Assembly: GCA_026014585.1 (NCBI GenBank)
Contig: JAOZIA010000022.1
Span: forward strand, 124,001 to 188,000
Reading direction: 5' to 3'
Origin: Candidatus Bathyarchaeota archaeon
Lineage (GTDB): Archaea > Thermoproteota > Bathyarchaeia > Bathyarchaeales > Bathycorpusculaceae
Length of the DNA: 64,000 nt
The notes beneath the pieces are model-generated. The model had not been told where the DNA came from. It saw only the letters and a program-made list of their open reading frames with translations, and searched no databases. Shown piece after piece: positions 58,201 to 64,000 of the stretch; positions within the stretch are counted from its first letter, which is position 1, and the number at the start of each line of letters is the position of its first letter. The position numbers and the translations under genes are program-made.

Positions 58201-60892
58201 TTATTGCTCGGTCGGAGGTAGGAAGTTTTTCTGGGATGATGTCTGTTAGGTCTTTGCTTTGAGTTTCCCAAGTGATAATGGACTCGTTTAGTTCATTGCC
58301 CAGATGTTTAACCATGGGTGAGGGGTTAGCTTGGCATGTGCACAGTTTAGTCAAAGTCTCAGGCAGAGGTTTAACCCATGAGAGCCTGTGTATTTCCTCG
58401 GTTGCTTCTATCGCCTTATTCACTCGTGACCACGAAGTTGAAGTGCCATTGTAGAAGCGCCCCAGCACTGCTTTTACCTTTTCAGCATTAGCTTCAATTT
58501 CATCATCTAGCAACACAAGTTTTCTGGCATATACCAAGTCTTCAGCTACAGTTTTGGGTACCCTACCGTCTATAGTGACTTTGCTGATTTCTTTTTGGTC
58601 ACTGCGGAAACTGCCGCTTAAGAAACGGCTAACACCCTGGTAACTGTTGTTGTAGCGTGAAATTAACTCGTCAAGGTCTAAATCAAAAAGTTTAGGCGTA
58701 TAAAGCTGCTCAAGACGCTCCTTGATGCTGTTGTATTCTTCATAGGTTTTTTCTGCTTTAGCCGCCAAAGTCTTTAGCTGCTCAAACGTGACGGGATTAA
58801 ACCATTCTAACTCGGGCTTGTCCTCGCCAAAACAGTAAACCGACAACTTCGAAAGTGCCTTTGCCTGCTCAATTGTTAAGTGCTCAGCAGTTAACCCGTA
58901 GATTCCCGCAAGCGCGGTGGCGCTATCAAGCCATTTTCTGGATTGCGCCCCAGTGGTTTTGATGAAGGTTAAAAGTTTTTCATATTTCGCCAGTAGTTCA
59001 CTCTCACCCAAATCCGTATTTGATAGAGGCTTGCTTAGCGCGTGTAGGGTCTGAGTAAGTTCTTGTGCGCGGTTTAATACTAAACTAAAGATGCTGGGTT
59101 GGTAGCAGGTCATTAGCCGTGCTTTGGTGGTTTTTATATAATCGCAGGTTTGGCTGTATTCTTGGGCTTCTTCGATGAGTTTAGCAGTATCCTCGGTTAA
59201 CCAGTTTGCTTCGGGCTTAGGACTTTCAAAGAGGTACTTGCCTACAGAGAGTAACCAGCTGACCCGTTCAAAACTGTCAGGTGCCTCAAGACCCAGCTTA
59301 GATGCGTATGATGCACCTTCAGCTTGGAACTGCGTTAGGGTTTGTGCTATGTCTTCAAGAAACGTGAGTAGTTCGGAACGAACTTCAAGATTGTATTTGC
59401 TTGTTCGGTAGCCGCGCCATGGAAAATCTGGCTCCTCAACCACTTGCCAAACCTTGCTAAGCTGAGAAACTAACTCCTCAATATCTTGCATTTTCTGAGG
59501 CGTCAACAAGGCAACACCAGATAAGCCCACAGGGATAAATGGCACCCGCTCTAGACTGGAGATTTCACCCAGCACATCATAGGCGCTCCGTTGCAGATAC
59601 GGGCGTTGCTCATGCAAAGCGGTTACATACCCGTTGAGTTTGTCTCGGTAATCAGTCATTTTCTGGAAATCATGCTCAGCAGGCAACTTCTTTGGAACCA
59701 AATGTTCCTCCAAAGCACGTTTGAGTTCCGCCACGACCTGTTGCTTGTTAGCTTTGCTGCTGTGAAGTTCTAAACAAAAATGTGATAATCCGACCTCGTT
59801 GAGGCGTTTGTAGACAACTTCGAGCGCAGCCATTTTGTCGCTGACAAACAGGACGGATTTGCCATGTGCGATGCATTCGCCGATTATGTTGGCGATGGTT
59901 TGGCTTTTTCCTGTGCCGGGTGGGCCAATCATTACAAAACTTTGGCCACGTAGTGCGTATTCGATGCTGACGCGTTGGCTGCTGTCTGCGTCTAGCACTT
60001 GGAAGGTTTTTTGGGGCTGCTCGATTTTGTCTACGTCTTTTTCTTCAGGCAAAGAATTCACGATGAGACTGTCCTCTTTTATGCCTGTTATTGCGCGCAC
60101 GATTGGATGCTGAGTGACCATGTCAGCGTTAGCTTCAAGGTCTTTGTAAATAACTAGCTTGTAGAAAGAGAAAAGGCCTAAATCGATGGATTGCTCGACT
60201 TTCCAACCGTTTTCCGCAACCGCTTTTGCTACTGCGTCAAAGTAGCTGTTTAGGCTTTGGTCTTCCCAGTCCTCTGGAGGTTCAGGTAATGTTACTTTGA
60301 AGTCAACTTTTAATTTAACTTGCAGTGCAGGGTTCAAAATCACGTCTTCTTCAACAGGTGGTATGTTGATTGTGTAGGGTTTACGCATGGATTCTCGTGT
60401 TATCTCGATAGGCACCAACAGTAACGGTGAAGAAACAGACTCCTTGTCAAGGTCAATCCAGTTTAACCTGCCAAATGCCACGTACAAAATGCGAACACCA
60501 CGTTCACGGTAATCAAGAAGTGCTCGTCTCTGCAAGTTTTTGATAATTTTTTCTAACTCTTCCCTCTTTACCCCTTCACTAACCAGTTGTCCAGGCAACG
60601 GACTTTTAGGTTCCTCGGGCAGGACTGCTTTTGCAGATTTTTTAGGAGGTTTGTAACCGTTTTTTTCGGGTTCGTCTGCTTTTTTCTCTTCTGGTGGCAG
60701 CCAGAACTCAATGTGTTTTTTATTGTTCACAAGCCCTTTAAAAATTGATTCAGCATCAGGTGCAGTGATGCGTAGGCTTGTGCGTTTTGTTTTGTGAAAG
60801 TATAAGAGGTTATTTTTTCTGGATAGGTCGATGAGTCTGGATTTCCAGTCTTCAACTCGACGCATAGGTTGAGAAGTAAGAGTTTGCGCCAT
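55265..60892 (-). CDS. Giant DUF4011-type superfamily-1 helicase with C-terminal nuclease and DUF3320 parts
   Basis: An 1875-aa single-chain enzyme. The N-terminal DUF4011-like part (RVEDWKSRLIDLSRKNNLLYF) is at 10-300; Walker A is MIGPPGTGKSQTIANII at 321-337; a coiled middle insert of about 800 residues follows; Walker B is LILFDEASQIVPEDAIG near 1236 with GDNKQLPP; further SF1 motifs are RWHYRSKHEELIAFSN, NVQGDERDVIFFSVGYG near 1444 and NVAVTRAREKV near 1482. A Vsr/DUF559-like nuclease (YRIDLGVVDP, then GVECDGASYKS near 1586, with an HNLGWHIYRVWS end) and a DUF3320-like HTH end (near 1740-1800) complete it. Such proteins are found in anti-phage islands and may sense and destroy foreign DNA. 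Here it is alone. Confidence 0.9.
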   Translation of the reverse strand: MAQTLTSQPMRRVEDWKSRLIDLSRKNNLLYFHKTKRTSLRITAPDAESIFKGLVNNKKHIEFWLPPEEKKADEPEKNGYKPPKKSAKAVLPEEPKSPLPGQLVSEGVKREELEKIIKNLQRRALLDYRERGVRILYVAFGRLNWIDLDKESVSSPLLLVPIEITRESMRKPYTINIPPVEEDVILNPALQVKLKVDFKVTLPEPPEDWEDQSLNSYFDAVAKAVAENGWKVEQSIDLGLFSFYKLVIYKDLEANADMVTQHPIVRAITGIKEDSLIVNSLPEEKDVDKIEQPQKTFQVLDADSSQRVSIEYALRGQSFVMIGPPGTGKSQTIANIIGECIAHGKSVLFVSDKMAALEVVYKRLNEVGLSHFCLELHSSKANKQQVVAELKRALEEHLVPKKLPAEHDFQKMTDYRDKLNGYVTALHEQRPYLQRSAYDVLGEISSLERVPFIPVGLSGVALLTPQKMQDIEELVSQLSKVWQVVEEPDFPWRGYRTSKYNLEVRSELLTFLEDIAQTLTQFQAEGASYASKLGLEAPDSFERVSWLLSVGKYLFESPKPEANWLTEDTAKLIEEAQEYSQTCDYIKTTKARLMTCYQPSIFSLVLNRAQELTQTLHALSKPLSNTDLGESELLAKYEKLLTFIKTTGAQSRKWLDSATALAGIYGLTAEHLTIEQAKALSKLSVYCFGEDKPELEWFNPVTFEQLKTLAAKAEKTYEEYNSIKERLEQLYTPKLFDLDLDELISRYNNSYQGVSRFLSGSFRSDQKEISKVTIDGRVPKTVAEDLVYARKLVLLDDEIEANAEKVKAVLGRFYNGTSTSWSRVNKAIEATEEIHRLSWVKPLPETLTKLCTCQANPSPMVKHLGNELNESIITWETQSKDLTDIIPEKLPTSDRAITHSSFPELEEWANQIERHLVYLQDLTNETLDTCIKQPKTYNQLISDLKDAQNVRIKEASIIDERAQLTSKYGQRYQGLDTDWAGILLVLDWAGKIKAVFGEVAVPMAYAEIAAQGPAAAPKNTALITQLEASQRAITSLENRFESDLMYQNQPLKTLQTAVIIERIMSLRARVDELQVWIDFKDIKNRFSLRGLDKFFDALVENHPASPTLVDVFKRGALQDWINNLYTQDPLLGQFRRENHEQLIADFKKLDQDLIRLTPYRVISEANSRKPQDIIIQAGDSEANILLKEAAKKRRLMPIRTLLQKIPNLLVKLKPCLLMSPISVSQFLSPESSKFDLILFDEASQIVPEDAIGSIYRGKTLVVAGDNKQLPPTSFFQKSLLEDFDWDEISDDDVEVFDSILDECLGVGLPVKTLRWHYRSKHEELIAFSNNRFYENTLITFPSASAKTDNLGVKLDYVKGGIYDRGGKRDNPKEAERLADLVFDHFSRYPNKTLGVVTFSIAQMETVQEAIDRRLKDNPEFEKFFIEDRLEGFFVKNLENVQGDERDVIFFSVGYGYDQNGNITMNFGPLNKPGGERRLNVAVTRAREKVVLVTSIKATDIDPDVKAVGVQTIRGYLEYAEKGPEALQLAKVKRGEFDSALDEDIAAEIKKMGYQVVPQVGCSGYRIDLGVVDPVNPGYYLMGVECDGASYKSSNSARDRDRLREQVLHNLGWHIYRVWSPAWVSRRDSEIKRLKEALAQAHKLHLDNVAQKPIVETREDMLAQNTFRKVKFGGIEKLGVPYKTHPIKAVYDPYIRVDSARGSINSKQKNEFHYPENHSIQTRLLQELIENEGPIHFDYAVERLAAAWGVERVTVNVTHAVKDALNNLIREQKADFRGSFIWPPLLKKVPIRVPVEGIPESRRKPEYIPPEEVEEAMTQIAKYALGIGEESLISETAKVFGINHSGESAKERFSEILEQLVRERRLVYKDNVLTAA

Positions 60893-60999
60893 TTAGTGTG
60901 CCACCTTAAGAGACAGTAAAATGTATTGGTAATCTGTATCTTTAATACTTGCGGTTTCCCCGCCGAAAATTGCAGGGACTAAACTACACAGTAAAATCG

Positions 61000-61605
61000 C
61001 TACTTCTCAATTGCTTCCATGAGCACTTTTTTGAGTTCTTCAAGCCCAATATTTCGTGTTTCCAACAAACAAAGCCCCATATCCAGCTTTTCCAGTTCCG
61101 CCTCAAGCTTTGAGGCGTTCTCGCAAGTGTCTAAAAGCACGACTCCTTTAATGCCGCTGAACATGTTTTTGTACGTCGCTTCATCAAGACCTTCTTTTAC
61201 AAATTTTTCTTTCGCATCCATGAAAAAATCTACCATGCCTGGACCCATAAACATCAAATTATGATTGGGGTCTGCGTCAAAAAATTTTCCTTTCCCACCC
61301 AATTGGCAGTCAATACAGTTTACAGCATCCACTTTAGCAACGCTGTATTCCTCGGCGAGTTTTTTCATTTCGTTGTCTTGTCCCAAACACAAGTCACCGT
61401 AAACCAGCACGATTTTGCCCTTAAACCGTTTCTTGGTGTACTCTAAAACTTTGCGCAGGTTACTTTCAAGCGCGTTGTAGTCCACATGGAAGTTTTTACT
61501 GACAAACACTAATTCAGCATCCAAACAACCCTGCTTAACTAATTGTTGAAGTTCACGTTTTAGGACACTGCAAGAAACCAAACAAATCTTGTCTTGACTA
61601 TTCAA
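61000..61605 (-). CDS. DUF1638 family protein
   Basis: A 201-aa soluble protein that I place in DUF1638, a family found in methanogens and other anaerobes, often near corrinoid methyltransferases. The markers are CSVLKRELQQLVKQG at the start, LVYGDLCLGQDNEMKKLAEEY in the middle, with VDAVNCIDCQLGGKGKFFDADPNHNLMFMGPGMVDFF following, and the end with VVLLDTCENASKLEAELEKLD. Conserved cysteines (residues 8, 12-like, 97 and 100) could bind a metal. It is alone, with the helicase gene 107 bp downstream. No methyltransferase for methylamines is in the window, so its partner is unknown. Function uncharacterised. Confidence 0.75.
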   Translation of the reverse strand: MNSQDKICLVSCSVLKRELQQLVKQGCLDAELVFVSKNFHVDYNALESNLRKVLEYTKKRFKGKIVLVYGDLCLGQDNEMKKLAEEYSVAKVDAVNCIDCQLGGKGKFFDADPNHNLMFMGPGMVDFFMDAKEKFVKEGLDEATYKNMFSGIKGVVLLDTCENASKLEAELEKLDMGLCLLETRNIGLEELKKVLMEAIEK

Positions 61606-61666
61606 TTTAACTCTTCAAAAAGAAATAGTATTTATCGGCATAAGTATTTTCCCTGCTAAAAACGAT

Positions 61667-62773
61667 TTAGGACCTGTTTTCCTCTGTTAGGTTTACAGGC
61701 GGATTTACAGGTTCAGTCTCTTTAACAGGTAGCTTGGTGCGTGGCGAAAAAACTACGTGGTGGAACGCAACATAAGAAATTGCTGTTTTCAGCCAGAAAA
61801 TCACGACGCCGCCGAGCAACGCCACAGAAACGCCTAACGCAAAGGGCACGCCTAAGGCTTTGTAGATTTCGCTGGTTATGATTTGAGCGTACCCGATGAA
61901 GGCGTATCCTTGGGCTTCAATGTTTCCTCCGATTGCCCTAACAATTATGACTTTATCAACAGGGATTAACTGTCCAAGCGATGCAAATACGAGCAGCAAA
62001 GTTAAAATTTCAAAGCCCCACGCAAAAAATGAAAGTATCATGGGTTTAGTGAGCATTTTTGGGTTTTTAAGAAGGATAACCATTCCTTCGTGATAATCGC
62101 CCAATGCCTTGAGTATCTTTGACTGTAAAGCAACCAGAGAAGGTCGCTTTTTGCCGTTGCTGGTTAAGAAATCAAAAAAGGCATTTACTACTTTTTGGGC
62201 TGCCGAAGGCTTAAAGCTGGCGGCAAGCAGGATAAGCAAGGGTAAAGTCAGCATAATCATTATGCCGCCAATTGTAATGAGAAGTACACCTTCAAAACGG
62301 TAATTTAACAAAAGCAATGCCACGCCAACAAGCATGTTGCCCAAATTGAATATTGCTTCGTACATGTTTTTTGCAACAACTGAAGCCACAGCCTTGCCGC
62401 TTTGCACGTTTGGGTCCCTATTTAGCAAATAAGCCTTAAACAGGTCACCTGACCAGCCGCCTGGAATCAGGTTATCGATGAATATGCCTACCCAGTATAG
62501 GTTGAAGGTTCGGCGGAAACCCAGTTTAATGGATAAGGCTTTGAGAAGTTCAAACCAGACAAGCGCATGCAAAGTGAGAGAGATGATTACGCTTATTATT
62601 GCAAAAACGTAAAAGGCCACATTAACTTTTGAAATGACAACAAACAGTTGCCCTATGCCGACATAATAGAAAAGATACAAGACCAGAGCAGTGTAGCCTA
62701 TTAAAGCTGCAAGAAGAATCCATTTTTTAACAGAAGGAGAAATAATGGGAGAAGTACTTACTGCCATTTTCAT
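61667..62773 (-). CDS. Lysylphosphatidylglycerol-synthase-TM / UPF0104 family flippase-like protein
   Basis: A 368-aa membrane protein with eight or more helices. The family signature is visible as LHALVWFELLKALSIKLGFRRTFNLYWVGIFIDNLIPGGWSGDLFKAYLLNR (about residues 65-115, with the conserved I-P-G-G/G-D pattern) and VASVVAKNMYEAIFNLGNML. Proteins of this UPF0104 group include AglD-type domains and are thought to flip lipid-linked sugars or serve in lipid synthesis. The end is polar (KLPVKETEPVNPPVN). ATG 62773 is used; ATG 62767 is the alternative. The next gene upstream is a methyltransferase on the same strand, 62 bp away, so they might form an operon. Confidence 0.85.
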   Translation of the reverse strand: MKMAVSTSPIISPSVKKWILLAALIGYTALVLYLFYYVGIGQLFVVISKVNVAFYVFAIISVIISLTLHALVWFELLKALSIKLGFRRTFNLYWVGIFIDNLIPGGWSGDLFKAYLLNRDPNVQSGKAVASVVAKNMYEAIFNLGNMLVGVALLLLNYRFEGVLLITIGGIMIMLTLPLLILLAASFKPSAAQKVVNAFFDFLTSNGKKRPSLVALQSKILKALGDYHEGMVILLKNPKMLTKPMILSFFAWGFEILTLLLVFASLGQLIPVDKVIIVRAIGGNIEAQGYAFIGYAQIITSEIYKALGVPFALGVSVALLGGVVIFWLKTAISYVAFHHVVFSPRTKLPVKETEPVNPPVNLTEENRS

Positions 62774-62835
62774 TTAATAATTAATGGCGGGCTTATTTCA
62801 GCGTTCCCTAATAAAAGCAAAAGAAACCCTGAAGA

Positions 62836-63579
62836 TTATTGCAGCTTAGAAACCACTTTTTTGCCCACCACAAAGATATCCCTTGCAGAAGCTACTGGGC
62901 CATCACTTGAATGGAAAAGAGAATAATCCACTATGGAAAAACCAGCTTTCTGCAACTGCTCACGCAACGTCTCTAAAGAAAAAAAATGAACAGGCAACTT
63001 ACCCTGCTTATTGTCAATAAGCGCGTTGAAGTCTTCTTTGCTGATTTGGGTCTCACAAAATACGCCGTTGCAGAGTTCATCTTTAGCATAATAATCCTGC
63101 CCTTCAGAATACGACACAAGCAAAAACAGCAATCCATCAGGTTTAGCAACCATGTTTAACTTTTGCAGGATTAAAGAAACCAAATCTGTGTTAGTGTGCT
63201 GGATTATGTGACTGCACAAAATTACATCAAAACTTTCGCTACTCCAATTTAATTCCTCAATGGCGGAGATTTTAAAGGTAACCTTTTGAGTAAACCCCTG
63301 CTCTTTAACAAGAAGCATTGCTTTTTCAATTTGGCTAAAGTCAGGGTCAACAGCTAAAATTTGGTCAAAGAACCCTTGAAAACGTGGAAGCAGTCGTCCT
63401 GTTCCGCATCCTGCGTCTAAAAGCCAAGAGCGCGGTTTTTCTTTTATGTATGTTTCTATTTGGTTGAGGATTTGGTTCTCTTCATTTTGCCATTGCTCTG
63501 GGAACTGTTTGATTAGTGAACCTGTGATTTTGTCGTCTTTGTCGGGGTAAGTGTAGGTTTCTTTTTTTGGTTTGGGCAT
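62836..63579 (-). CDS. SAM-dependent class I methyltransferase
   Basis: A 247-aa methyltransferase with the Rossmann fold. Motif I is WLLDAGCGTGRLLPRF (about residues 53-68), motif II ILAVDPDFSQIEKAM and motif IV IEELNWSSESFDVILCSHIIQH, where HIIQHTN stands in the place of the usual HVLEH. The type is that of ubiquinone/menaquinone or sugar-lipid methylation (Methyltransf_11/25). The C-terminal end is extended with VHFFSLETLREQLQKAGFSIVDYSLFHS. The target is unknown. It overlaps no gene and starts 5 bp after the stop of the partly visible secreted-domain gene, so these genes are probably co-transcribed. Confidence 0.9.
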   Translation of the reverse strand: MPKPKKETYTYPDKDDKITGSLIKQFPEQWQNEENQILNQIETYIKEKPRSWLLDAGCGTGRLLPRFQGFFDQILAVDPDFSQIEKAMLLVKEQGFTQKVTFKISAIEELNWSSESFDVILCSHIIQHTNTDLVSLILQKLNMVAKPDGLLFLLVSYSEGQDYYAKDELCNGVFCETQISKEDFNALIDNKQGKLPVHFFSLETLREQLQKAGFSIVDYSLFHSSDGPVASARDIFVVGKKVVSKLQ

Positions 63580-63584
63580 TTTGT

Positions 63585-64000
63585 TTACTCTGACAACGGG
63601 TTTTTTGTGACTTCAGCTTTTTTGTCATGAACAATAAAAGAGTACTTGTTGCAGTCATTATGCCATACGCCGTCTTCAGTTTTGCAAGCTATAAAGGCAT
63701 ACCACGCCTTATCTAGATATGTGGGGTCTGGACGATTTGTCCAGTTTGAATCAATTGTTTGCTCTTTTTTGATTTCAATCTCCTGATTAGGTTTGATTAC
63801 TTGTCCAGGAAACGCAAAAAAATCAAAACCTAAGGGTCCACCTTCAGGTGTTCCACCTGGGGGTCTGAGCGCTATCACGATACTTTCTAAAGTTACGGGT
63901 TTATCACCCACATTTCGAAGAGTCCCCTTCATAGTGACTTTTTGACCAAGAGAAACTTCTTTGGGAATCTCAAGTTGTCCATACCGTATCGGAAAAAGAG
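63585..64000 (-). CDS. Ig-like or beta-sandwich protein, C-terminal fragment
   Basis: The frame is open to the right edge of the window, so this is the last 138 codons of a longer gene. The visible part has the pattern of CARDB/NEW3 or COG1361-like beta-sandwiches: IPKEVSLGQKVTMKGTLRNVGDKPVTL is followed by IVIALRPPGG and FPGQVIKPNQEIEIKKEQ, then AWYAFIACKTEDGVWHNDCNKYSFIV. Such domains lie on secreted or surface proteins and bind polymers. The two cysteines could form a disulfide. The methyltransferase gene follows after 5 bp. The ATG at 63932 is internal and not the start. Confidence 0.6.
   Translation of the reverse strand, partial: LFPIRYGQLEIPKEVSLGQKVTMKGTLRNVGDKPVTLESIVIALRPPGGTPEGGPLGFDFFAFPGQVIKPNQEIEIKKEQTIDSNWTNRPDPTYLDKAWYAFIACKTEDGVWHNDCNKYSFIVHDKKAEVTKNPLSE

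Overview
The window is a stretch of archaeal chromosome, most likely from a TACK-group archaeon close to Bathyarchaeia. Direct evidence is a cluster encoding aIF1A, RIO1 kinase and a two-KH (Dim2-like) protein, plus an Hjc Holliday-junction resolvase, Tsr3, a geranylgeranyl-reductase-type flavoprotein for archaeal lipids, Lrp/AsnC, RHH and Bat-type regulators, and a small ORF that I read as ribosomal protein eL38, a protein typical of TACK rather than euryarchaeal genomes. Start codons are often GTG or TTG with GGAGG-type ribosome binding sites, and many genes have TATA-like boxes upstream. The Bathyarchaeia placement is an inference; I could not run a phylogeny.

Layout. 0-7.1 kb: end of an MMPL exporter, an MFS drug exporter, a GNAT protein, an unknown 459-aa protein, a glycosyltransferase and a surface-anchored kelch protein. 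7.2-23.8 kb: a transport and nitrogen region with an ECF-S-like transporter and divergent RHH regulator, an Lrp regulator, three ammonium transporters interleaved with a CPA-type antiporter and TrkH, a membrane polyferredoxin overlapping a NosD-like beta-helix gene, an iron-sulfur flavoprotein, a small Cys protein, hybrid-cluster protein (hcp), a 33-aa membrane microprotein and a Bat-type regulator. 23.8-33.3 kb: an ABC-2 exporter, a two-HTH Lrp protein, a seven-repeat secreted protein, proBA and a membrane pyrophosphatase. 33.4-43.8 kb: membrane and unknown proteins, an HD hydrolase, aspartate ammonia-lyase, the aIF1A-RIO1-KH cluster, a Fic-like protein, the lipid reductase, a candidate structured RNA, eL38 and a secreted TIM-barrel-like protein.

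43.8-46.6 kb is almost gene-free. It holds a candidate noncoding RNA gene, a badly decayed kelch pseudogene and several strong hairpins. 46.6-55.2 kb carries hjc, a MacB-like ABC transporter, an Mrr-like nuclease, a YjbQ protein, nicotinamidase (pncA) divergent from the NAD(P)HX repair gene nnrDE, tsr3 without a normal start codon, and a HAD phosphatase. 55.3-60.9 kb is one 1875-aa helicase-nuclease of the type found in anti-phage defence. The end holds a DUF1638 protein, a flippase-like membrane protein, a methyltransferase and a truncated secreted-domain protein.

Most interesting structure outside the genes: (1) two diverged but colinear 360-390 bp noncoding elements, at 43898-44282 (+) and 51007-51366 (-), sharing an identical 23-nt TATA-containing box, a 3' palindrome and internal blocks at nearly equal spacing, which I propose as an undescribed ncRNA family; (2) a 26-nt motif in five copies between 46.2 and 54.4 kb, three of them placed as a TATA box plus operator before hjc, yjbQ and pncA; (3) a three-copy, roughly 60-bp dispersed repeat; (4) a 123-nt closed multi-branch RNA candidate at 41702-41824 with a TATA box at the right distance.
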